From positions 1 through 36,704 of IMG/VR virus record IMGVR_UViG_3300006736_000027: a stretch of DNA of 36,704 nucleotides; one strand, written 5' to 3'. The notes beneath the pieces were generated by a model. The model had not been told where the DNA came from. It saw only the letters and a list, made by a program, of their open reading frames with translations, and did no database searches. Numbering within the stretch: position 1 is the first letter of the stretch; every line of letters begins with the position of its first letter. This document shows, piece after piece, positions 1-12,000 of this stretch. Source of the DNA: a virus. Made by a program: the position numbers and the translations under genes.

Positions 1-3000
1 TCTGTTACATCTTTTTCAGATAATTCGTGCTCAAATTCAAAGATGTACATCGCTATAGGATCTTGATCCTCAAAAGCTAAGAAATTAAACTGTGGCGGAA
101 TCACATAATTTCCCATCTTTATTAATTGTTCATAAACCGGACGGATTCGAGACGTCTTTGCTGGAACATCACCACTTTTTATGCGTCTTTTGGCGCCGGC
201 TACGCCTTCGGGATTTAACTTATAATAATACTCATCTTGCGCACGATCTGCACGGAAAGGTATCGCAACAACCGCTTCTTTTATGATCTTTTTCTCGCGG
301 GCTTGACCAAGCTTAAGGGCGCGCTTTGGCATCTTAATTAAATCTGCCAGAGAGCCGGTGAGAAGGCTATCATAACTACTGTCACGATTAACGTTTGCTA
401 AGATCCCATTGCTGTCGTCAACATCGCTGATAATGGGATCCCGAACTTCCAGATATATGCCAGTATCCGCGGCTGGTTTAAGACCGTATTGATGCCACAT
501 CCCTCGAATGACATCCCCCTCGCCGCCGTCGCCGTCAACGAAGGAGGCGGAGAGGAAGATCTTTGTAATAGTTGAACCAGCGAAACCCGTATTACCAGAA
601 TCGCCGTCGGAACTTTGTGTCAACTGACAAACACCCGATGTGCCGGCGGCGGTGGCAATGATCGTCCCATTATGGCCGGCGGAGGCGTTGACGCATGCAG
701 CGAGCGACGTTGCTAGGGCTGCGGCGGTGGAAGATTGATTAAATTCCCGGGCGGCAACGTCCTCAGCAGCTTTAGCGGTATAGGTCTTGGACGTGCCGGC
801 GTAATCTGTGATTACAATAGTCTCGTCGACTGATGGAAGACCTCCGGTGGCCTGCATTGTGGTTGTGGCGGCCGATCCGCTGATTAAGGCAGGAATTGTG
901 GCGTCTCGGTCTGCCTGGGCGAGCGAAGCAGAAGTGAAATCAAGCATTGGTGTCTCATATTTGGTTTGGAACACCAATACTTGTCCTGTTCCTTCCTCGA
1001 CTCGATCTGGTGCTGCAGAAATTGCATCAAAGCTGACTTTTGGAGCGGCAATTAGAGCCAATTTTGTTGTATCGTCAGATAAGTTAACAGAAGCACTAAT
1101 TTGCATCCAATCCCTGTAGGCGGTTACCGAGGACGCTGCACGAATATCGTCCCACGCAGAAGATGTCACAATATGATAGTAGTTCATCGTTGATGCTTGT
1201 AAGATCTGATCAAGAGAATAATTTTGTTCTTCGCCCACTGCATTTGGAGGCTCGAACGATAAACGCGCAACACAAGGAAAATCATAATGCGGAGGACTAA
1301 ACGGATATGCAAATCCAGTATCCCCATAGCCTTGTGCGGCTGGTCCAAAAAATGTGCCTCCGCCGGGTGCCTGGACACTGTCTTTGTTATACATCATGTT
1401 GCTTGGCGCGACGGTGTTGAGATCCCCGCCCGGGCCCTGGCGCATGACGATATCCATTATGTATTTTTTTCCCGGATCGGCTGTAAACCCAATTGGTCCG
1501 TCGGGGGCAGATGCAAACGCAGTAAGTTGTCCATCTTTTAAAAAGAAGTCAATCGACTCTGCCAAGAAGTTATGCATAGCCATTTTGTACCGATCGTCGC
1601 CGGAACCATCCCACGAAGCAGTAGAGTTAAGGATTGTTTTGGTGCTATTTACCTCGTTATCTATAGTGTTCTTCCCGAACATATGCTCCGGTTCCACGAG
1701 AGCTTCAAAGGGTAGCCTAAAACTGGCCTGTGAGCTAATGTTATAGTTCGGACCAACCTCGATGCCTGCGGAACTTCCGGAGTTCCCGCCTTGGAGCGAA
1801 CTCCATATAGGGTAATCAACCGCTACGCCAGCCTTAATTGTGTTGTGCATAATTCCAGGAGTGAAGAAGGGTTGCAAATATGTTCTGAAGCTTCCCTGAT
1901 TGTTGTTGGAGCCGTAAAGTGTACCGGAAAACTCCACATTCGCCCCATATGATTGACTGAATATGCTTGCAAGCTTTAAGGTTCGCTGAGCCGGGTAGAA
2001 ACCGTCGTATGGCAAGAACTTCATTATCGCATCACACTCTAGAGTAAGGGATGCGGGAGAAGCAATTTCTCGGGTAGAGCTTTGGATTGGACGGAAGTGG
2101 CTCAAGAAATCTGTCGTTGAATAAACCTTAAAGAAGTTTTTCATAGAACTAGAGGCTGCACTGCCGGGGGGTGTGGACTCATTTAGAACGGCTCCAGTGA
2201 GACTAAGAAAGCCTGAAAAGGTGCCGTCCGAAGGAGGAGAGGCTTGGAAATTTTTATTCTGTTCTAAAACAAAGTAGTCCATGTAGTCGCTAATTCTAAA
2301 CTCTGGTATAATCGTATAGTCCTTTCCATGACGCTTTATATCATCGACATATGCTTCATAAGAAGGGTAATAAAAGGGGTCTTTTCCAGCTTGACTCGCT
2401 GCTTGCCATGGCACCGAATAGATGTTGTCAGTGCCTACTCTGGTGTAGAGCGCCGAGGCAGTCATGAACCCCGGGCCGTTGAGCCATGCGTCGCCATAGT
2501 GGTTTATTGTGTATCGGTTTAAGAGTTCACCGGGGGCGTCAGGATCACTACTTTGAGGCGCGACGTTGCCGCCCACCGGGCCGGCGGAGGGGTTCAACAT
2601 GCCGTCGAGGGGCCACATACTCTGACTATAAATCGTTTTAAGATTAGTGGGCGCTGAATGTGAACCCATTGAGTTAGATACGTTTGTTTCGGTTCTATCG
2701 GCACGAATCGGGTTCCAGAATTCTACAATGAACTTCTCTCTCTGCCTCACCTTCTTTAGAAAAGTGTTTTGCTCACGAGGAAAAATTGTTTCACGATATG
2801 TTATTCGGCTTATTTGTTGATCTGATGGCAACCCAAAAGCAGTGCGCTCATAGCCATCTAAACTTGATATCTTTTCAGTTAATTTCGTATGTATCTGTTC
2901 TTTTCTAATCTTCTCAACGTTAATTCCCAGATCACCAATTATTGTAGTACCTTTTGTATTATCGTTATGAGCGGTGAAAGTCACCAAGTTGTTTCCATAT

Positions 3001-6000
3001 GTATCTGCCATCATAACGTGACTAGGAACAGCAATATCTCCAAACTCATGGATAAGAGGGCTGTGTTTAGATGTTACAACGGACTCTGTCAAATAAGCCA
3101 CGTATGTCGAGCGGGCTGGTGCAGTGTTATTCCGAGGTCCATGACTTCGCTGCGCCTGCCTAAACTCTAGGGCGCTCGGGTGCTTCATGCGAGTAGGATC
3201 GTTTAGGTTAACGTAGTTAGAACCAAAATCTGCCACCGTCTCCCTGACACGAGGAAGGCACGACATGATATTGGTCTTTCTTTGGTTTCGAATAATGGGG
3301 CTGCTTTGCCCAGTTCTGATCTGCTTCCAGGAAGGATACTGGTAAGGTCCGTTGCGGTGCAAGAGAAGCGAGTTAAGGATACTAGCAGTCGAGTCAGTGC
3401 CAAGAATATGCGTGATGAGCCCACCTGAGACAGGGCGGAGGGTCGAGTCGAGATCTTCGCCACCAGTGTTTAGATTTGACCTCAGTGTCGAGTTGCCGCC
3501 GCCGATGAAAGAAGCGGAGAGGAAAACATTTGTGATAGTTGAACCACCAAAAGTTGTGTTGCCGCGTGGGCCCGGGACGCTTTGTGTTAGTTGGCAAACG
3601 CCGACCGTGCCGCCTCCGGTGGCGGAGATTGTGCCGTCGTGGCCAGCGGGACTGTTGATACATGCAGCCAACGAGATTGCAAGAGCCTCCGCGTTGTAGT
3701 CGCCATGAAATTTGTTGGCAGTGAGATCTTCATCTGCTGCACTGGTATAGGTTTTAGTTGTGCCGGCGGTGTCTGTGATTACGATAGTTAAGCCGTCGAC
3801 TGGGAGTCCTCCGGTGGCTTCCATGGTGGTTGTGGCTTGAAGGAGTAGATCGTATCCAAGAATATTAGCCGAACTAGTTATGGGCTCATGTATATTAGAG
3901 TTGATGCCTGCGAAATCGGTGGGAAGATACGAATCTGCAGCGCTTCCACTTTGTGCGTTCCCCCAATATCTTATTACGGTCTTGGCGCCGTGGCCGAGCC
4001 ATGCGTTACGTGTTGTATAAGAACCATAATCTGAATGCTGAACGAACTTTAAATCTGTGGAAGCAGTGGCATGGTTGAGTTGATGCGCCATGTTAAGATT
4101 ACCAGAGAGAGGTGAGCGCTCAAGAGAAGCTGTAATCCATGCATATTGAGAATCTCTTTGTGGAATTGAGTGCTGCACAAAACCATTATCTTGCACAAAG
4201 CTAGCTGTATACCAGGAACCTGAGGCTGGTACCAACGCGCTGTTACCTGCATCCACGACGGGTCCTGTGCCTTCGCGGCCGTTGTGAGAAGCATCGTACA
4301 TAGTACTACCGTCGCCGGGAGTGTCGCCAAACCGCCACCACACGCTCAAGTGAGCATAAGACTGGTGCTGCAGCCAGTCTATAACGCCGCCATTAGAAGA
4401 GGAGTTTAGATCGTTATTTTTATATCCTTGAAGATCGTTAATTTCTGTTTCGTCTAAAGTCTTGTCCCAAATCCCCATTTCCGATATATACCCAGTATAA
4501 TCGTATGATTCTATTGGACGTCTAGTAGCTATGACGACCCCCTGGTCGGCGGCGCCGCCTGGGTACACCCTGGCGCTTGGTTGGTAATATGTTGTTCCGG
4601 GTCCTGAACCCGCCGTAACGTCCACCATGGGAGAACCGTCCGCGTACATGATAATTCTAATCGCTTCTTGATTGGCTGGAGTGCCCGTAAAGGTGTCTGT
4701 TAACTCCTCATAAGTGAAGCCAACCAAGTGCCATTCTCCATCGTTCAGTTGCGGAGTAGCAGCTTGATCAACACCTTGAGGAGTTTCAATCGTGAGATAC
4801 CCGTTACGGGGCCCAAACTCAAGTACGACGGTAGAAGTATCCGAATCGTAAACGTAGAATAAGGGCTCGCGGGTACTTGTGCTGGTGGTGTTAATCCAGA
4901 AAAAGACAGAAAATGCCCCATTATTGGCAATTTCCAAAGGTCCAACTCTTGAGCCGTTGTCGGAGAACTTGAACCCCTTTGTGCCGGTCGGAACCGACGG
5001 GTTAAAGAAAGTCGATTGCGCCGTCATAATGCTTTCTTCAACAAATTTCTTAACAACTCGTGGGTTTCTATTTGTCTTGTGATAAGACCCAGTTAGGAGA
5101 CTGAAGTCGTCCATGTAACGTTCGCTAGCGTCAAAAAAGGAAGACGACACCGTGCCTGATTTAATCCCGTATTGACCAGAAGGCTCTCTTAGTAACGAGT
5201 TCAGTGGTTGTCTTACGCTTAAGTTTCTCCATGGAAGCGCGTTATATGGAGAGTATTCCTCAGAAGTGTAGTCTCTTGTTCCTCTCGCCATTACCTCGCC
5301 AGAGCCGGGGGCGCTGAATCTTTCAGTTATGACGGTTTTGTTTGTCGCCCTCTCCGGTAAAGAGTAATCGATAACGCCAGTTACGTATGATGATTCGCTG
5401 TTAGAGATTGACAAGCGCTCAATGAATAGATTGTTGGCTTTCCTGCCGCTTGTTTGAACAACTTGGTAGTTCTTTTCGAAGTTGCCGATCTTGGTTAGTC
5501 CAGAGCTTGTAACCTGTTGAATATTAGCGATGTTAACGGGCCGCTTGGCGTATGTTTCTCTTGTTCTATTAGCAAATGGAAGGAACTTGTAGTTTGAGTC
5601 TAAACTTAAAGCTACTGGGGGAGGTGTCTGTGCCCGGGTAGGGTGTTTAGAGCCGGCGCCGGTGTTGACCAGCGTATGAGAATTGCCTGATGAATCCGCT
5701 GTCAAATCGCCGCCGAGGGCGCCAAAGCGCCACCAAGCCTCAAGGTCACTGAAAGTGGTGATAATGGTGGCGTCCCACGCGCCGGCGGGGGTACCACCAT
5801 AGCGGTTAAAGAAGTCCGGGGGACCCGTATAAAGCTGCAAAACCTCTGGTGATGTAAGCCCATCATTAAAGACGGTCATTTCTCCCATATAACCCTTGAA
5901 CCCTGCATCATAATGTCCGGAAGATGTGTCATATGTAAATCCAATAAACGGAATATCGGTTGCATCAATTGATATTCCCGTGGCGCCGGCGGATCCATCG

Positions 6001-9000
6001 ACAAAAGAACCGTCAATGAACAACTGTGCGACATCGCTCCCAGTAAAATACTCTACAACTATGTGATGCCATTTACCATCGTTTATTCCTACAGAGTGTT
6101 GAACCGTGGCAGTGGAAAGGTTTGGTCCTGCAGTCACCAAACCAGAAGAGTTGATGTATAAGAAGAACACATCGGCGAGGGCCGCACTGATCACGGAGAA
6201 GAGGACGCCTCCGGCAGAGTCGGCAGAAAAATCAGTATCTGTTTTTATCCAAACGCCAATTGTGAAATCACCAGTTATCTGGATGACACTTGCATTCGGA
6301 GCGTTATAACCGACGGCTCCGGTCTCATCGCCGGGGGTGTAGGAATGAAAAAGTGCCGAATAGTCGACTGAACCCGTGCGAGCCATGGCTGGTCCTGCCA
6401 CTGTTATGGAGTCGGATGCTCCTCCTACCTCGTCATCCAGTATTATCCTATAACCTTCAGGTCTAGTGTATAAATTGTCTAAGTAATCTCTACTATCATC
6501 GTTCCTATAGTTCACGTCTACATGGCGGTATTGATAGCCTCCGACGTACTTCTCGGTGAAGGGCCCTTGCATGGGGATCTCAAGATTAGAGCCGTATGAA
6601 TCCTCATGAAGATTGGTGACATCCAGCCCCTCAAAGCCATCAACATCCTGAATCTCGACGATATAACCACTGGCAGTCATCGAAGAGGAGTAGAAACTTA
6701 AGGGTGTGTTTTCTTTACGTACGTCTGTTGGGCGCCCAATAGAGTCGTGACCAGTGTAACTTTCGTAGAATACCTTCTTTTTTGATGCTGGATTTCCATC
6801 CTGATCTTGATAGGTAGGTTTGAGGAGATCCATGCAATCTACAAATTGCTCCAATTCGGACCCTGAAATATATACGTAATCATCGTACAAATCCATGTCG
6901 GCTTCGTTTTCGATGTTAGAGAAGCCGCTGAGGATCGATTTCTCTTTGTGATTGTTGGACAAGCTATTTTGTCCGCTCTTAATATCGTTTCTCTCAACAG
7001 CGCTGAATTGGACTGGTGCATTCTTCTGTCTATCAAAGGTCTGATAGAGGGCGGTGTGGAGACTCGTCCTGTCGGCGTTTACAGACGCCACGCTCGAACT
7101 AATGAGAGAGTTGACTGGTTCGGCCCTGTTTTTCCACCAGAAACAGTTTGTGTTTACCGAGGGACTGCTGCCAGTGGGTCCCCCACGGAGATACACAACC
7201 GTATCAGGAGACGCGGCGACCTGTATAGCAGTTGCGTTTTGTGGAGCAGTCGATGGATATGAGGCATTGGAATAGTTAGCTGAGTCGGCGAGAATGGTTG
7301 CACTCTCGGCAGAATCGCCCATTCTGTACCACGCCGCTAGTCTGGTCGAGTCTGTTCGGAGGTCCCAAGGTTTGCCATCATTATATAGCTCTGCGACAAG
7401 CGGCGTACCGCCGACGCCGGGGGCTTGGGTCCAGATAGAAAATTCATCCATGTCGCCGGCGAATTCGCTTTGGACCGCGTGTGATGTTGCCCAGGCGCCT
7501 ATATAAATATCACCATCGGCGGCAAGATCTATCTCAATGTCGGCACTAGAGAGAGTAAGAGCCTGACCATCACCATACAGAGCTAACAAGTCTCGGGCGC
7601 CGGATCCGTCGGCACCGGAGCCCTCCCCATATTGATATACGACAATAAGGTTGTGCCAGTTTCCGTCGTGCGAATTCGGGAAAGTGGCAGTTCGGATGAC
7701 GCCTGCGCCGAAGAGATCAAAGAACTGAATGAGTCCATCGTCGCCGGAGGGGTTGACGTAGTTGATCATTATCTCGGGATCATGCGCTCCGCCATCGGCG
7801 GTGGAGAAAAATGGTCCTAACCCATTCCGTATCCATACAGAAAGAGTCCAGCCGGAGGACGCGACGGGGGGCGCCATGCCCAACTGACCCAAGGGATTGC
7901 TAGAGCCGCTGTTGATGGCGTAAACACAGTTGGAGAACCGGGCATAATAATCGTTAATGAATTCGCCCTCAACGACCGGAGCGTGTCCATATTTCCAAGG
8001 GTAGGGGGATGCGCCGCCGACGGCTGGTGAAACCACTGAACCAGCGATGATTGTCGGTAGTTTGCTCTCCACCATGGGGAACTTGTTCCAATACTTATTG
8101 CGCTCTAGAACGTGGCTATTCACCATGGTCCGGATGCCGTCCGAGAACTGTGCTGATGCGGGCACTAATTGGGCAAGCATTGATGATAATGCACTGTCAA
8201 ACCACTTATAGTATTCTAAATACTTTTCAAAATCTATGGTTTCATTTTGTACTCTCTCAAAATAAAACTGCCTCATTTTATCTAGCTCTTTATAGGACTG
8301 CCTATATCGATTTACAGAGTCTCCGATTAAGCTGTTGAAGTCTTTAACCGTTGCAAAGAATTCTAGCATCTGACGTGTTACCACATCGTACATGCTCTTT
8401 TCAATCGAGAAGTAATAATTTATTGGTCTTGAGTTCTTCTCAAAGTATACATCATCATTTGACATAACCTTGATCATGTCTTCACTATCAAGGTCCTCCA
8501 GCGATCTTTGTTTTTGAGCGTAAATGTAATTACCATAAACAACACTGGTGCTGCCGCTCAAAAACCCGTATCCAATCCCTGGGTGCTGCAGGTGCAGTAT
8601 TGGGCCCAACCAGCCAGAGCCAGCGGAGGCGAACAGCGAGCCGGAAGAATTATCTATAGCATCAAACTGTCCTTCTGCGGAGGCGCTAGTAATTAGGGCA
8701 AAATCCCAATCTAAAATCCTGGTTTCGATGCGTGGAATGTAGTTTTGGATTGCATTGACGCCAACGCTTCCCGTAAGAAATGCCTGTCGGTACGGATGCA
8801 TACGCCCGAAGGTGGTGGGGTCTTTCGCGTGAGCTAGGACTTCATCATTGTCTAAGACATCCAACCAAGCTCTAACTGAAGAGATTCTAGCATCACTACG
8901 TTGCAGTGTTGAGCCTGTGAAGTCCGTCCTGTGGGCGCCGGCATAAACTCTCTTCGACGAAGATAAAAATGTTTGTCCCTGCGAAGGTGTCAATGACGTG

Positions 9001-12000
9001 GTCAAATAGAACTCGTGTTGAATTACATTATATTCCGTGCTGACCCCGTAAAACTCAACCTTATAATTGTTCAAACAACTTTCAGTTACCATACATGCTG
9101 CAGGGTATGAGTCAGGGGCGACCTTAACAGCAAAGTTCCAACGCTTATCTTTGTATGCCTCGGGGAAGCCGGCGGAGGTCAACTCGGAAATCCAACCCTC
9201 GGTGGAAGGATCAGGGTTTGAACTTGTTAAGACAAATTTTACCTCATTTAAGGAAACATCCCCCTGTGTGTACTCTTTTACTGCGTAAACTTGGAAGTTG
9301 GCAGGATCATATGGTGACCACTGTGTCTCCGCTTGATCCTCATTGGGAGTGTGCATTCCGAACAAGGAGGCGCTAGCAAAAGGATCCCCTATATAAGGGG
9401 GTCCAGAAGAGGCATCATATAAATTAGGAAGCACCACTTCCGCCTCAAAGGTCATCCCGAAGCCATTAGACAAATTTGTAGAAGAGCCAATGTATGGAAC
9501 ACTATTTACGTCTCCACTAGCAGTGTGCTGATAACATGTCGCAGAAAAATTATCTGCGGTGTGGAAATTTATATAGTTTTTTCTGAAGGTTTTATTTTTA
9601 AGGTTATCCTGTAGTTCCGTCTCGATATTGTTGCCATACATCTTTAAATCAACAACATCTTCATCCACGCCAAAACAGTGTATTAAATTTCTAAAAGAAT
9701 CATGAGTACCTTTTGACTTGTAAATGTTTATTAAGTTGTTGTAAATGTTTTCGTATATGCGGTTCTTAACATTGCCAATGTCTTCGGTAAAAAGCTCGGT
9801 TTCTGAGCGACTCCCAAGAGCCTCTAGAATGTCAGCGTCAACAAAAAGCTCTGGCGCTATGAACCCTGCTGATTCCAACATCTCCTGAGCAAAGGGATAG
9901 GGCTTGTTGGAGGCAGAGGTATAGGTGTCATTGTCTCCAAAAGTTGGCAGTGCATCGATCTGCAAGTAAACAGTGTCCAGATAACTGGACATTATCTGAG
10001 TTAGATTTTTTAGGGTCCCGTCGTCGTCTTCTTCTTGAATCCATGATGGAACCGAGCTATAAAGGCTTGAAACATTGTTGTAGTCATATAACGTTCCCGA
10101 AAGTTTGAGGTTGTTAGCAAGAGTGCTGACATCGGGATGTGAACGATAGAGGATGGGATCTTTAAACTCAAATGCTGAGGCGCTGGCTTCTACAATGGCT
10201 GATCCAGTGGAGCGGGCCCCGGAGGCATAGCCTACAAAAGCACCATTCGTGATACGCCCTGAATAGTCTAGAACCTTCTTGTCGGTCGCAGTATTCGTGG
10301 TGATCCCTTCGTTGAATTTGTAGTATACGCCCAATTTGTTAGAAGCATCATCGGTGTTAACACCGCCCTCGACCTGATCAAGCCAATTCAACCCAATTTG
10401 TCTGCCTGTTCTCTTTGTTTTCCAATATCTGAACTCGTCTACTGAGCCAGAGAGCTTATACCAACCGCGGGATCCCGTAGGAACGGTGGGGAGTGTGTCC
10501 GCAACAGAAATTCTGGCGGGATCGCCGAGTGTTACTGCATCATTAGTTTTGGCAGAATCAACCAGGGTGGTACCAAAGCTAGCTGAATCTCCGCAGCGAT
10601 ACCAGGCTTGTAGATCAAGTCCGCCCGATAAATTTGTGGGGGCACCGCTGTTGTACATCCCCACAACTTCACCGGCGGGCAATTCTCTCGACCACACGGA
10701 CATTTCATCTAGAGATCCGCTCCAGTCTTGCGACCATGAACCGGAAATATAATCGGCGCCGATGGCTACATAATAATCATCTTTTAGGGTCAAAAGCCCA
10801 GGATAAGCGGTGGTGACACCTACTCCGTCGACATATAGTTTAGCACCGTTGCCTGAATTCGCAGATCCGGTGGTGAATGCCACGTGGTGCCATTCATCGT
10901 CCTCAATTGAGATAGAAGAGTCATACCAATGAGTGGTCACGGTGCCGGCAGCGTACACCCAAGCGAGGGTACCCACGTCGGACATCATTACTCGCCAGGG
11001 CGCGCGGGTGCCAGCAGCGGCACCACCAGTGACCGCCTCGCCGGCTGAGAAGATTGTTGTGCCCCGGGCGTTGGAGTCCGCCTTGACCCAAGTAGAAAAA
11101 GAAAACCCATCCCAGGAGTTATACCAGGCTGGGGAAGTGCCAGGTCCTCCAATTCCCAGATCTTCGGCTGGGGTGAGTGATGCACTGTTGATCACGAAGT
11201 AGTCGCCGGTACCATCTAGATAAGCTCCAAACGAGTTACTCATCATTGTAACCGACTGCTCTAGGGCTCCGATTGTAGCCCGCAAGCCACCTGTAACCTC
11301 GTTAATTGCACCACCAATTGAGGTCTTGGCTTTTTTGAACCGGCCGTTTTCATAAGTCTCTACGACTAAATCAGACCCACTATTTTGCAGCGCAAAAGCA
11401 TAGTGATTCCAGGATCCGGTAGTCGCGAGAGAAAACCCATCGTTAATAGAGTACGCAGTTATGGTTTTGTTAACACTCCCTGATTGGATGTTAATTTGAA
11501 AGCCGTTTGCATCATCACTATCATCGGCGCTATTGTTAAGGTAGACCCACAGGCGGCCGAAGGGGGCGTCGTCGCTTCCTGAAGTTTGATTATTGTTGAG
11601 ATCCAATAAGGTTTGACGCGTCGTCGTGGTGGTGCGGTCGATGTCGCCAAACTTTACCCAAGATTCGACAGTAACCCCCGAGCCACTTAGATCAAACTTG
11701 AGATTGGACTCTCGAAGGCTTCCTGTGTCCCAAACGTTGGAGCCGCTAAATGTATCTACAAGAGGCTTACCAGCCATTCCGGCGGAGGCTGTGTTAGGTC
11801 CACCATAGAACACAATGTATTCTTTCGTAGAGGGGTTTCCTAGCGCGTCAATTGCATACTCGGCGGAAGCGAATGTCACGTAGCCGTTCGTGCGCGGGTA
11901 TTCGTTATCAAATATGTGGAGGTCTAGATAAGATGAGCTGTTGTGCCATTTGAGCTTTTCAACACTTGATCCATCATAGGGGTAAAATTCAATAATCCTA

